Positions 9,501-18,177 of a stretch of 64,000 nt of DNA are shown here, piece after piece (the stretch's first letter is position 1; each line of letters opens with the position of its first letter). Source of the stretch: Paenibacillus agri. Lineage in GTDB: Bacteria > Bacillota > Bacilli > Paenibacillales > Paenibacillaceae. The translations under genes were made by a program, and so were the position numbers. Under the pieces are notes generated by a model, which did no database searches, was not told the DNA's origin, and saw nothing but the letters and a program-made list of their open reading frames with translations. The DNA lies in NCBI RefSeq assembly GCF_013359945.1, contig NZ_JABWCS010000204.1:1-64000 (forward strand), given 5' to 3'.

Positions 9501-12500
9501 GAACGTTTTCCATTCGCCCTTGGTCGTAGTCAGATCGAAGGTGCCGAGATGTTTGTCTCCATCATAGACACCGAAGGACATTTGCGCGACATCGGACTGA
9601 CTGGACCGAAGACGTGATGTGACTTTGTATGTGCCTGCCTTCTCCACATTCACTTTATAGGAGATCGCTTCACCTTTATTGGTGTTGGTGTAGCATAATC
9701 CGCCGTCTACATCGTTACAAGTGACCGGCGTGATAACTGGTGTAATGGAGGAGAACTCCGTCTCAGCCACCTTCAGTTTGGTGTTCTTGCCAATTTTCTT
9801 CACTGCCAAAGCCACATCACTTTTGATTCTCACATAGTCAAAATCAGCAATAAATGGCTCTGTGAGGACCTGGCTGCCGTTGGAAGCCAGTAATCCAAAC
9901 TTCGGATTGGCATAATTCGCAGTTGTACTGCCGAGTGAAATATACTCTACGCCATCTGCACTAACATAACCGGAGTAGCTGTTGCCTATTTTTTTGAGGC
10001 GCAGATACAGCTCTTTCTTGTCGCCGAACACATTGGTCACCTGGCTGGCTGAGAGCTGCCCGATGGTTACAGGTGCTGTTCCTCCAGTTTCTTTGACCAT
10101 ACCTATGATTTTGCCGGTGCTAAATTCATACTTCACCCAAATATAATTGTTGTTATCCTGTGAAGCCGTAATACCCACGCCGTTATAATTCTGATTAGGC
10201 GCTTTACTCATATTAATCTTCACAGTAGCTTCCCAGTTACCAAAGGCTTCTTGCTGGAAGTAATTTCTTAGATCGGCATGATCGCTCCAGAAATCGCCTC
10301 TTTCAGCAATGATTCTCAAGAATCCGGGAACCGTGCTTAACGACCAGTTATTTTTATTTTCCACATTTGTAGCAGTTTCTTTATTAATGGTCCAGAAGCT
10401 GTTCAACGTGGTGCTGTCGAACTCGTCGCTTTGTGGTGTCGTACCAAACTGGATCACATAGGAGTTGGCTTGGTCGGTACTTACAGCTTTGATGGTCACT
10501 CTTTTATTAACGTTATCTACTGTGGCCTTTGCTGTTATGCCTGTGTTGGTTTCAAACGTAACTGCAGGCAACACAGCCCCGTTAGTGAGACCTACATCGT
10601 AACTGAATCGGGTCTGCGAGAACCCTTCGAGTGGTTTGCCGCCAACGGAAATACTCTTCAAATAGGCATAGGTCGGATTCTCAAAAATCGGCTCCAGACC
10701 TTCCTCTGATGAGAATATTACTTTATAAGTCCGTTTCTCTCCTCCGGCAGTAGCTGTAATTACAGCAGCTGGCCGATCTTTGTCGGCTTGTCGAACCGTT
10801 ACGTCTACCCCAGCCATCCCTGTAGCCTTAACTTCCGGATATGTGCTGGTTTCATCCGTCTCACCAAACGCTTTGTAATCAAGTTTCAGCGGATTGAAGA
10901 TTTTGATCTTCTTGCCGCCTACTGTAATCCCGGAGAGCTGCGGATCTCCGGCTTTGGCCGTACTTACCCGGAACCAATCTTTCCCCGGTGTATAATTGAC
11001 GACATAATCAACTTTAGCGGTTCTTGCAAAAGCTGGAGATTGGATCAGGAAGTTCACAATATTTTTGGCAGAGCGCTGCAATTCGCCCACGGTCAGGCTA
11101 CCGTTCGTAAGCGAAGCCATCGTATTGAAGGTGCTGTTATTCCGGTTTCTGTGAGTCTCTGCATTATTATTCGGAATGACCATGTACAAATCGTTTTGCG
11201 CGCGAACCATAGATTTGCCGTTCGTTTCGTCATAACGATTGGAAGTAGCATAGAAGCCTTGATCCTCACTCAACTTGGCCCACCAGTCTGTCATGACAAT
11301 ACCATCGAAGCCCCATTCTCCACGCAGGATGGTGGTATTCAGATCATAGTTACTGGCAGCCCAAGTTCCGTTGACCGGTCCATAGGACGTCATCACCGAG
11401 CGCGCTTTCCCGCTCTTTATTGCCATCTCATAGCCCTTCAAATAAATCTCGCGAAGTGCTCTTTCCGAGACGAGTGCATTGACAAGGTGTCTGTCCGTTT
11501 CCTGGTTGTTAGCCACGAAATGCTTGAGTGTTGGTGCGGTACCGTTCTTCTGAAGGCCTTTTGTCTGCGCAGCAGCCATAATACCTGTCAGCAGCGGGTC
11601 CTCCGAGAAATACTCGAAGTTTCTGCCGTTCAGCGGACTTCTGTGGATATTGATCCCTGGTCCAAGCAAAGTGTCAATATTATTGATCAGCATTTCTTTG
11701 CCGAGCAGGTCGAACAGTCTTTCATTCAGCTCAGTGTTCCATGTGCAGGCCAGCATCGTCCCGTTCGGAATACTGGTTGCTCTCTCTGCGTTGGTCTCCA
11801 TCCGGATGCCCGATGGGCCGTCGGCAGCACTGTCGATCGGAAGCCCGAATTTCAGCAGGTTTTGGGTGACGCCGCCAAATGCTGCAGCAGTACCTGCAGT
11901 AACTTTAGGGCTGGACATCCCTTCCCCTAGAATAATCGCCCCCAGATCATTGTTGGAGAATTGAGCAATGAACTGGTCTATCGTAACTTTTTGATTGTAC
12001 ACGTCCAATAAGGTGTAGCCCTTGTCTCCTGTTTGCGGTATGGCCGCAGGGAGGTTTTGCTTAATTCTCTCATCCAGGTTGTTACTCCGTGTCGGTACCT
12101 TTTCAGTAACTTCACTAAAGGTTCCGTCACCCTTAGGCGCACCTGGTTTAATACGGTCAAAGTTCTTCGTCGGTGCGAGCGCTTCCTGCAAAACTTCTAC
12201 AACCTTCAACTGAGGCAATGTATACGTCTTTTGCTTCACGCTGTCTCTTACGCTGTTCCCTACAAAAATGTTATAGTCACCGGCCTCCAGAACATAGGAG
12301 GAATCGTGACCTGTAATTCCGCTGTCATCATACGAAGCCATATCTTTGGTATCGTACGTAATCGTGATTGACTGAGATTCCCCAGGTTGAAGCAACCGGG
12401 TTTTGGCAAAAGCAGCAAGTTCCTTGGTTGGCTTGCCAAGCTTCCCTTGCGGCGCGCCGTAATACACCTGCACAACTTCCTTACCTTCGGTTTTTCCCGT

Positions 12501-13529
12501 ATTCTGCACAGTTACGTTTACAGCAACTTCATCGTCGCTGACGTTAACATTATTCGTAGTAATCTTGAAATTGGTATAGGACAGTCCGAATCCAAATGGA
12601 TAGAGCACCTTTTCAGGAGCAAAGGTCTCAAAATAACGATAACCTACATAAATGTCCTCGGCATATGCATTTTCCGTTCTGCTGCCAAAATTGGCTGTGG
12701 AACGATAGTCAGCCAGTGTAGCTGCAATCGTATCACTCAATTTGCCGCTTGGCGTAACATCTCCGGTCAGCACGTCGGCTACTGCACTGCCGCCCTCCAT
12801 TCCCCCCTGCCATGCATAGACAATAGCAGCTTTGGGATAGTTCTTGGCCCATGACATATCGATAACGTTGGCTACGTTCAAGACAATCGCAACCCGATCG
12901 AATTTGGCATACACCTTGTTAAGCATATCTACTTCAAGATCCGTGAGACGGTAGGCGCCTTTGACGTCCGTGTTATCCTTGTCTTCACCGGCTGTTCTGC
13001 CGATGATGACCACAGCTGCGTCAGATTTTGCCTTTGCTGCATCCACGATAGGATCTGTTAAAGGCATTTCCGCCTGAGACCACGGCTCGGCTGCCCATCC
13101 GCCACCGCCATTGTTAAAGGGGTGTGTTTTGATCCACTCCGCATAGATTTTCGCCAGATCTTCATTCAATTTGAGGCTGGGATTATTCCGTAGCCCCTCC
13201 AGAATGCCATTCACATACTCCACACGAACAGCTCCGCCGGAGCCTGTGCCGGATTTGTAGTAATGCGCTTGTATGCGGCCAAACACCGATACATTTTCAC
13301 TCTTCTTGATCGGAAGCACTTGTTCATTCTCGTTCACTTGTGCCCCGGCAGGTTTATACCCCGGATTTTGCAGCAGCACAATCCCTTCGGCGGCTACTTC
13401 TCTGGACACATCCGCCAATCCCGGCAGAACCTTGGCCAAAGCAGGAGAACTGGTACCCGGCGTTATGATTGAGGCTAGCAGGATAAAGCAGAATACAATC
13501 TTAAGTAAGCGGTTACAATTTTTCCTCAT
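6552..13529 (-). CDS. Secreted SLH-anchored GH3 glycosidase with permuted domain order
   Basis: 2325 residues. Signal peptide about 1-32. The GH3 C-terminal domain comes first (about 45-320, ending in the LYPFGFGLSYTNF signature), then an Fn3-like domain (about 330-440), then the GH3 catalytic barrel (about 500-790) with nucleophile Asp748 in VMTDWW. After that come two cadherin-like sandwich domains (about 860-1030), a concanavalin-like domain starting DEFDSTTLNSFW (about 1035-1265), a CBM6-like domain (about 1270-1375), a helical FIVAR-like segment (about 1380-1445), an unassigned sandwich, an InlB-type B repeat (about 1640-1710), four bacterial Ig-like repeats (about 1710-2070), a Gly/Ser/Pro linker, and three SLH domains (about 2145-2325) for cell-wall anchoring. 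Predicted beta-glucosidase or beta-xylosidase type. The substrate cannot be read from sequence. Monocistronic. Confidence 0.88.
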   Translation of the reverse strand: MRKNCNRLLKIVFCFILLASIITPGTSSPALAKVLPGLADVSREVAAEGIVLLQNPGYKPAGAQVNENEQVLPIKKSENVSVFGRIQAHYYKSGTGSGGAVRVEYVNGILEGLRNNPSLKLNEDLAKIYAEWIKTHPFNNGGGGWAAEPWSQAEMPLTDPIVDAAKAKSDAAVVIIGRTAGEDKDNTDVKGAYRLTDLEVDMLNKVYAKFDRVAIVLNVANVIDMSWAKNYPKAAIVYAWQGGMEGGSAVADVLTGDVTPSGKLSDTIAATLADYRSTANFGSRTENAYAEDIYVGYRYFETFAPEKVLYPFGFGLSYTNFKITTNNVNVSDDEVAVNVTVQNTGKTEGKEVVQVYYGAPQGKLGKPTKELAAFAKTRLLQPGESQSITITYDTKDMASYDDSGITGHDSSYVLEAGDYNIFVGNSVRDSVKQKTYTLPQLKVVEVLQEALAPTKNFDRIKPGAPKGDGTFSEVTEKVPTRSNNLDERIKQNLPAAIPQTGDKGYTLLDVYNQKVTIDQFIAQFSNNDLGAIILGEGMSSPKVTAGTAAAFGGVTQNLLKFGLPIDSAADGPSGIRMETNAERATSIPNGTMLACTWNTELNERLFDLLGKEMLINNIDTLLGPGINIHRSPLNGRNFEYFSEDPLLTGIMAAAQTKGLQKNGTAPTLKHFVANNQETDRHLVNALVSERALREIYLKGYEMAIKSGKARSVMTSYGPVNGTWAASNYDLNTTILRGEWGFDGIVMTDWWAKLSEDQGFYATSNRYDETNGKSMVRAQNDLYMVIPNNNAETHRNRNNSTFNTMASLTNGSLTVGELQRSAKNIVNFLIQSPAFARTAKVDYVVNYTPGKDWFRVSTAKAGDPQLSGITVGGKKIKIFNPLKLDYKAFGETDETSTYPEVKATGMAGVDVTVRQADKDRPAAVITATAGGEKRTYKVIFSSEEGLEPIFENPTYAYLKSISVGGKPLEGFSQTRFSYDVGLTNGAVLPAVTFETNTGITAKATVDNVNKRVTIKAVSTDQANSYVIQFGTTPQSDEFDSTTLNSFWTINKETATNVENKNNWSLSTVPGFLRIIAERGDFWSDHADLRNYFQQEAFGNWEATVKINMSKAPNQNYNGVGITASQDNNNYIWVKYEFSTGKIIGMVKETGGTAPVTIGQLSASQVTNVFGDKKELYLRLKKIGNSYSGYVSADGVEYISLGSTTANYANPKFGLLASNGSQVLTEPFIADFDYVRIKSDVALAVKKIGKNTKLKVAETEFSSITPVITPVTCNDVDGGLCYTNTNKGEAISYKVNVEKAGTYKVTSRLRSSQSDVAQMSFGVYDGDKHLGTFDLTTTKGEWKTFRIPDVQLSAGEHNLRIVFESAGIDINWLTFQLKQDNVDTSALDAAIKAAQNIDMNAYTSYKKLKFNAVLEEVKGVLLEPINDEVVADAIAVLNAAIADLNTSSMPVNLAPKDTQSVENGTRVYAYNAPWIYAGNTQFRFEAGTDAMSYVNSNDLVYFGQIDLTNLAEIRVQYAREGASAPSFKFYTEADNTGKPVKRSTTQGRAYADAYSGGGSFEYGNEFASITLAQKAGAAWTGYGMASTKQTLGNANIDHYVADDTFLDRSKATGKQNVYMRFNGLNANLQYIELIYAEPIEVTFDLNYPEAPAAAKVKALKGETFGTLPQAPVREDFLFEGWYDNKAGEGSALTSQTVLNASTVFYAKWKEDLQAKEIVSIAQPQLLSVPFGTAAEELNLPPEVEATLGNHKTVNLTVQWDTKDYNGGKAGNYTLAGTFELPESVLNSANKTVAITVVVLPEGTHPIKITEVEKLESRSVDFGTTFDKLDLPSSASVTLDTYGTKALAVEWSPAGYNGNAEGSYTLSGTLVLEEGMINPSDLKASIIVNVLPEVVKVAKITAVQELEGKSIPFGTEFAGLKLPSSVTATLDTGETKDITVKWSSEGYNGHQEGSYTLSGTLVPAEGIINPDDLKASITVHVLPEVIKLAEIKTVQALAGKSVAYGTGFNSLELPGAVSVTLNNGDIKIVSVQWNQEGYNGNAEGTYTLTGNLILPEGVVNPQSLKAEISVVVRPNSGGSSGGDGGSSGGGQQPGGSGPSTPVTPSVPGEIVKPGEQQPQSPATGEGIKTPEQIKQELSLKFKDAVLIPSWAESAVAALAEKKIIGGRTDGSFDPSGQVNRAEFLAMVVKSFDFSLGDQQKSFTDVLSGAWYKTFVDIGTSNNLINGIGNGLFAPNKSISRQDLCVIAFNALKKLNVELPQVTEHDFPDDASIAGYAKEAVYAFKALGIVNGGTGGKMDPTAPATRAEAAVIIKNVLDYYTGLTSTTVQ

Positions 13530-13962
13530 TCCTATACACCATTCCTTTCGTTTAAGGGATAGCTTGAGAGATTCACTTTAATAGAACCCGATCGGAGTCA
13601 GCAAAAAACGACACGTAAATACACGAACATTCATTTATTATATAATATGGGGTTATTTGTTAATCAGAGGGATTATACTTCCGATATTGCTGTATCTATT
13701 AGTAGCGTGGAATTCGGAATTGCTCAAGAACGGGTTACAATCTCAGGGGATCACCTCCAATATTACAGATTTATATTTGTTGAAACGAAAACCGGACCAT
13801 AACTTCCAAACACCTGTAAGTGTGAGAATATTCATTGATTCCCCCTTTGCTTGATTAGCTCATCTTGATAGTAGCATCAGAATTTTCATCCTAACATAGA
13901 AAATCCTCATCCGTTCCATGAATATCCTCATGTATCATTTGTTTTGTGCCGCTTTACCGCAT
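13530..13962. other. Intergenic region, no gene recognised
   Basis: AT-rich gap upstream of the GH3 gene. On the minus strand TATAAT (13637-13642) lies 15 bp from TTAACA (13658-13663), a possible but short-spaced promoter for that gene. The short frames here have no ribosome sites and no recognisable protein features. Confidence 0.4.
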
Positions 13963-14010
13963 AAAAGGGAGCTCCAAAGCCATCATCCGGCTTAAAGAAC
14001 TCCCTTTTTC
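13963..14010 (-). terminator. Terminator of gpmA
   Basis: AAAAGGGAG (13963-13971) pairs with CTCCCTTTT (14000-14008). A further inner pairing and a T-run on the minus strand follow the gpmA stop at 14053. Confidence 0.7.
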
Positions 14011-14052
14011 CTTGATCAGCCCTGTATCGGCTGGCACGTTAACCTCGTTCGA

Positions 14053-14802
14053 TTACTCTGTAACCTTACTCTGATTGGCTACCTCCTGGGCTTTGGCCTG
14101 CACTTCGGCCGGCTCCCCAAGATAGAAGCGGCTGATCGGATTCACATTATCATCAAGTTTGTAAACCAGCGGAACACCTGTAGGAATGTTCAGATTCAGC
14201 AGGGTCGCCTCGTCAATGTCTTCCATATATTTGATCAACGCCCGCAGTGTATTGCCATGTGCAGAGATCAGAACCCGCTCCTTCTTGCGAATCAGCGGGA
14301 CAATCCGGTTAACCCAGAAGTCACCGACCCGGTGTACGGTATCCTCCAGGCTCTCCCCACGCGGAATATCGCCCTCACGGACATTTTGATAACGGATATC
14401 GGTCCGGGGATATCTTGGATCATCCGGCTCCAGAAGCGGTGGACGGACAGACAGACTACGCCGCCAGATATGAAGCTGCTCCTCGCCGTATTTCAACGCC
14501 GTTTCACTCTTGCTGAGCCCTTGCAGCGCCCCGTAGTGACGCTCATTCAGCTTCCAGGATTTCTGTACGGGAAGCCACAACAGATCCAATTCCTCAAGAA
14601 TATAGTGCAAGGTCTTAATGGAACGCTTCAACACGGAGGCGAAGGCCAGATCGAATGTATACCCGGCTTCTTTCAGCAGCTTGCCTGCTTCCTTGGCCTC
14701 CTGGATTCCTTTTTCGGTCAGATCGGGGTCACTCCAGCCTGTGAACAGGTTCTGCCTGTTATACTCACTCTCACCATGCCGTATTAACACAATCTCATAC
14801 AT
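14053..14802 (-). CDS. gpmA: 2,3-bisphosphoglycerate-dependent phosphoglycerate mutase
   Basis: Interconverts 3- and 2-phosphoglycerate in glycolysis, in the cytosol. Starting at the ATG at 14802 (AAAGGAGAGAG upstream) gives 249 residues, the standard dPGM length. The frame extends 24 codons further upstream but lacks a ribosome site there. LIRHGES (6-12) carries the phospho-accepting His9, NLFTGWSDPDL (18-28) is the substrate loop, ERHYG (87-91) carries the general acid Glu87, and SAHGNTLRALI carries His182. Stand-alone gene with its own terminator. Many Bacilli rely on the cofactor-independent GpmI instead, so this may be a second mutase. Confidence 0.93.
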   Translation of the reverse strand: MYEIVLIRHGESEYNRQNLFTGWSDPDLTEKGIQEAKEAGKLLKEAGYTFDLAFASVLKRSIKTLHYILEELDLLWLPVQKSWKLNERHYGALQGLSKSETALKYGEEQLHIWRRSLSVRPPLLEPDDPRYPRTDIRYQNVREGDIPRGESLEDTVHRVGDFWVNRIVPLIRKKERVLISAHGNTLRALIKYMEDIDEATLLNLNIPTGVPLVYKLDDNVNPISRFYLGEPAEVQAKAQEVANQSKVTE

Positions 14803-14952
14803 TTCTCTCTCTCCTTTAGCCTTTGGTATCGTCATCCCCAAGGTCCTTATGTAGCACCCCTGACAAAAGCGCACTTATATTCCTTATACCCCGGTTGCGT
14901 CCGAAGGATACGCTTCTATAGTACGATTATACTCCCGCCAGCTATGACATCA

Positions 14953-14983
14953 CAAAAAAACCGGTCGCCTACCGGCGCCGGTC
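14953..14983 (-). terminator. Terminator of the AraC-family gene
   Basis: ACCGG(T)CGCC pairs with GGCGCCGGT over 14960-14982 with one bulge. Seven T follow on the minus strand (14954-14960). Confidence 0.8.
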
Positions 14984-15031
14984 CTCTGTAATTTCTTATA
15001 TACATTGTAATTAAAATCAGTCCCCGCGACT

Positions 15032-15817
15032 TCAGCGGATCTCAGAGGGGCTTTTTCCCGTATACTGCTTGAACTGGCGGCTGAAGAAGAAAATATCACG
15101 GTACCCCAGCGCGTCCGCCACTTCGGTAACGTTCATCCCGGCATACAGCAGCAAATGCTGGGCCCGTTCAATCCGGGCACGGATAACATAGGACTGAACG
15201 GACGAGCCGGTAAGCTCCTTAAATTTGATGGAGAAATACCGCGACGACAGTCCCGCCCGGGCAGCAAGATCCTCCACCCGGTGCGACAGACCGGGATGCT
15301 GGCTTACATAGTTGGCGACCTCATGAATCACCTCGGCGAGCTGGTTGCTGACATGACGCTCCACCGGCATGACCCGATCCTCCCGCAGCAAGTGGATCAT
15401 CAATTGCTTCAGGATCAGTTGACCCTCCTGCTCCGCTGCAAAGGTCTGCACGAGAAAGAGCCGGACATAACGGGCAAGCAGATGCTCGAATTCCACCGTC
15501 TCCGTGAGTACGCGGTAAGGCTGTGGAACCTCGGTTACATCTTCAGCTACATCGAAATGAATGTATGTAAGCACGAGCGGTTTTTGCGGATTATGTGAAG
15601 CCACTGTGTGGTCTCCCGGACGGAACAGGAAGCAGCTCCCCTTACCAATCTCATAAGGAACCCCGTTGCGCTCCAACGTGCCTTCCCCGCTCCAGATATA
15701 GAATAAATCATAATTTTGCAACGGCTTCTCCCGCTTCTGCCATTTCCAGCCCGGTTCGCACACAATCTTCGCCAGGGCAGGCAGAATGACAAAAGAGGAC
15801 GGCGATGCATGCAGCAT
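15032..15817 (-). CDS. AraC-family regulator with cupin-like sensor domain
   Basis: 261 residues from the ATG at 15817, which has AGGAGGTCAC upstream. The frame extends 19 codons further without support. Residues about 20-110 read as an AraC-type cupin ligand domain with the typical FRPGDHTV turn. Residues about 160-260 are the double helix-turn-helix, including LAARAGLSSRYFSIKFKEL and ALGYRDIFFFSRQFKQYTGKSP. The gene starts 53 bp after the MocR-type gene on the same strand, so the two may be cotranscribed. Such regulators in Paenibacillus usually control sugar genes. None is adjacent, so the target is unknown. Confidence 0.85.
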   Translation of the reverse strand: MLHASPSSFVILPALAKIVCEPGWKWQKREKPLQNYDLFYIWSGEGTLERNGVPYEIGKGSCFLFRPGDHTVASHNPQKPLVLTYIHFDVAEDVTEVPQPYRVLTETVEFEHLLARYVRLFLVQTFAAEQEGQLILKQLMIHLLREDRVMPVERHVSNQLAEVIHEVANYVSQHPGLSHRVEDLAARAGLSSRYFSIKFKELTGSSVQSYVIRARIERAQHLLLYAGMNVTEVADALGYRDIFFFSRQFKQYTGKSPSEIR

Positions 15818-15870
15818 AAATGTGACCTCCTGAAAGTTTAGTGCAGCTGTTCTTCTTCCATCATACCCTG

Positions 15871-17391
15871 TCACGTGGCATTTTGCACATCATCCCATGC
15901 CTGCTTTAGACGACGCATGCCTTCTTTAATAGAAGGAAGATCCAGATGGGAAAAATAAAAGCAGGCCGCAGGGGCTCCCGGCGCCACCCGGTACAGCCCG
16001 GCGTCCCGAAAGCCTGCGCCGCGCCGGAGGGCCGCGGCGCGGAAAGCCTCGAACGCCTCCGCGCGGCCCAGCCAGCGGGCGTACACATGCAGGCCAGCAT
16101 CGCCGGGCAGCGGCTCGAACAAGCCGCCAAGCTGCGATGCGAGCAGGGCGCGGAAGGCCCGCCCGCGCTCGCCGTAGATGCGGGTCATCCGCCGCAGATG
16201 GCGGCGGTACCCGCCGGTGTTCATGAACCGCGCCAGGGCCCGCTGCTCCAGCAGCCCTGCCGCCAGCGGTTCATAGAGGGCTTTGGCGGCCACCGCAGGG
16301 CCGGCAAGCGGCTGCGGCAGCACGGCGTAGCCGAGCCGCAGGCCCGCGAACATTGTGTTGGAGAAGGAGCCGATGTAGATCACACGGTCACCCCGGTCGA
16401 GCGCCTTCAAGGGCTCGATCGGACGGCCTGTCCAGCGGAATTCGCTGTCATAGTCGTCCTCAAGGATGACGGCATGATGACGCTGTGCCCAGTCCAGTAG
16501 CGCCCGCCGCCTCTCCAGGGGCAGCACCGCGCCCGTGGGAAACTGCCGGCTCGGTGTCACGAACAGCAGCCGAGCGTTCCAGTCCTCCGGCACAAGGCCG
16601 CTCTCATCGACCGTGCCGGGTATTAACACTCCGCCGGTCACCTCAACCGCCCGGCGGATACCATGAAAGCCGGGGTCCTCGGCAACGGCGGGCGCACCGG
16701 GGTCCAGCAGCAGTTGGGTCAGCAGAACGATGCCCTGCATCGAGCCGCTGAACAACACGATCTGCCCGGCCTCTGCGCGGATGCCGCGGGTAATCCGAAG
16801 GTGTGCGGCGATAGCCCGCCTTAAGCCTTCATCGCCCTGTGGCGGGCCGGCGCTCTCCAGCAGCGTGCCGCCCTTACCTCCGGCATAAGCAAGAGCGCTT
16901 TTCCATTCGCTGTAGGGAAAGTGCACCATTTGCATTCCCTTACTGCTAAAATCGATGACTTCTCCCCCGAAATCTTCATAAATTCGGGCCGGGGCCGAAG
17001 CGACCGCCAGGCGCTTCCCCCAGGCCGAGAGTGGAAGATGAGCCGGCTCACCATATTCCGCAGCCTCTGAAGCCCCACCTTCATTAGTGATAAAGGGTGA
17101 AAGGGGCTGTTCATGGGTTTCCTGATGCGTTGCCGCGAAGATATCCTCCGACACAAACGTTCCCCGGCCGGTCTCTCCCTGAACATAGCCGTCGGCCAGG
17201 AGCATTTCATAGACCTGAGAAGCCGAACCTCGGGACAGGTTATACAACTCGGCTAATCTTCGCGTGGATGGCAGCCGGGTGCCGCCTGGCAGCGTCCCCT
17301 CCAAAATGGCCGCACGCAGAGCATGATAGAGTGCCAGATATTTATAGCGATGTAACGCCAGATACTGATCGTAAGGTAATGTAAGCTCCAT
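15871..17391 (-). CDS. MocR-type GntR regulator with aminotransferase-like domain lacking the PLP lysine
   Basis: About 506 residues from ATG 17391. An ATG at 17415 is also possible. A winged-helix GntR domain (about 14-82, LPSTRRLAELYNLSRGSASQVYEML) is followed by a class I aminotransferase-like domain (about 125-495). The Asp that contacts the pyridine nitrogen is present in EDDYDSEFRW. The motif that normally reads GSFSKTL here reads GSFSNTM. Asn345 (AAC, minus-strand codon 16359-16357) replaces the lysine that forms the Schiff base with PLP. It is transcribed divergently from a PNPOx-like flavoprotein, the usual arrangement for MocR regulators and their targets. With the lysine gone it may sense another ligand or bind PLP non-covalently. 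Confidence 0.87.
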   Translation of the reverse strand: MELTLPYDQYLALHRYKYLALYHALRAAILEGTLPGGTRLPSTRRLAELYNLSRGSASQVYEMLLADGYVQGETGRGTFVSEDIFAATHQETHEQPLSPFITNEGGASEAAEYGEPAHLPLSAWGKRLAVASAPARIYEDFGGEVIDFSSKGMQMVHFPYSEWKSALAYAGGKGGTLLESAGPPQGDEGLRRAIAAHLRITRGIRAEAGQIVLFSGSMQGIVLLTQLLLDPGAPAVAEDPGFHGIRRAVEVTGGVLIPGTVDESGLVPEDWNARLLFVTPSRQFPTGAVLPLERRRALLDWAQRHHAVILEDDYDSEFRWTGRPIEPLKALDRGDRVIYIGSFSNTMFAGLRLGYAVLPQPLAGPAVAAKALYEPLAAGLLEQRALARFMNTGGYRRHLRRMTRIYGERGRAFRALLASQLGGLFEPLPGDAGLHVYARWLGRAEAFEAFRAAALRRGAGFRDAGLYRVAPGAPAACFYFSHLDLPSIKEGMRRLKQAWDDVQNAT

Positions 17392-17422
17392 AATGAGGTC
17401 ATTCCTTTCACTCATGAAACCA

Positions 17423-17490
17423 ATTGGACTAATAAAAATAATGCAAATCGGTCCTTTTTTATTGTCAATTTTCATTCTATCCTGTAGAAA
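17423..17490. promoter_or_regulatory. Divergent promoter region with MocR-like direct repeats
   Basis: On the minus strand TTGACA (17463-17468) is a -35 for the MocR gene, with a weak -10 near 17442-17450. On the plus strand TTGTCA (17462-17467), 17 bp, TAGAAA (17485-17490) fits the flavoprotein gene, so the two promoters overlap head to head. ATTGGACT (17423-17430) and ATCGGTCC (17447-17454) form a degenerate direct repeat 24 bp apart, the arrangement bound by MocR dimers. Confidence 0.45.
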
Positions 17491-17556
17491 CCAAGACATA
17501 CAAGGATAAGCAGGAGCGAACGCTCCACAAATTCAAGAATCAAAGGAGTGTTCTAC

Positions 17557-18177
17557 ATGCGCAGAAAAGAATTCCAGGTCGACAATGAGGAGGAGCTGCA
17601 AACCTTCCTGAACGAGATGAGCTTCGGCTTTCTCGGTACGACGGATGAGCAAGGACGGCCAAGGGTGACCCCGCTGAATTTTGTCTACATAGACGGATGC
17701 TTTTATTTTCACGGCAGCCATGCCGGGGGCAAGATGGAGGCCGTCCGCCGCCAGGAGCGGGTATGCTTTACGGTTGCGGACGAGTACGCATTGATTCCCT
17801 CCTATTTCAGCGATCCGCATCTCGCCTGCCCTGCCACCGCATATTTTAAAAGCGTAACGGCCTTCGGCACCGCCGAACCGGTGAGTGATATTACTGAAAA
17901 AGCAACCGTGTTAGCCCTGTTTATGAAAAAACTCCAGCCCGAAGGCGGCTATGACGAGATTGATGCAACTGACCCACAATATCGCGGCCGCCTGAAGGGC
18001 GTTGCCGTTGTCCGCATTACGCCGGATGAGTTGACCGCCAAGTTCAAATTCGGACAGAATCTCAAAGAAGACGAACGGACAGGCGTGATCAGCGGTCTAG
18101 CAGAGCGGAACGGAGAACGGGATGCAGAAACGATAGAATTGATGAAAAAGTTCTGTCCTTATCCACATGATTTATAA
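17557..18177 (+). CDS. Pyridoxamine 5'-phosphate oxidase-like flavin-binding protein
   Basis: 206 residues from ATG 17557 (AAAGGAG, 8 nt spacing). A GTG nine bases upstream overlaps the ribosome site and was not used. The N-terminal half is a split-barrel FMN-binding fold of the PNPOx/NimA superfamily, with LGTTDEQGRPRVTPLNFVY and FYFHGSHAGGKMEA as the barrel strands and flavin-contact loop. True PdxH C-terminal signatures are not evident, so the enzyme may be a nitroreductase-like or haem/flavin protein rather than the vitamin B6 oxidase. The divergent MocR-type regulator makes it the likely regulated target. A terminator follows at 18329. Confidence 0.75.
   Translation: MRRKEFQVDNEEELQTFLNEMSFGFLGTTDEQGRPRVTPLNFVYIDGCFYFHGSHAGGKMEAVRRQERVCFTVADEYALIPSYFSDPHLACPATAYFKSVTAFGTAEPVSDITEKATVLALFMKKLQPEGGYDEIDATDPQYRGRLKGVAVVRITPDELTAKFKFGQNLKEDERTGVISGLAERNGERDAETIELMKKFCPYPHDL

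Noticed and set aside
10788-11930. 380-codon plus-strand frame inside the GH3 gene
   Set aside because: Opposes the GH3 catalytic region and has no family features; typical antisense frame.
13657-13854. 65-codon plus-strand frame in the gap before gpmA
   Set aside because: Begins at TTG without a ribosome site and resembles no known protein.
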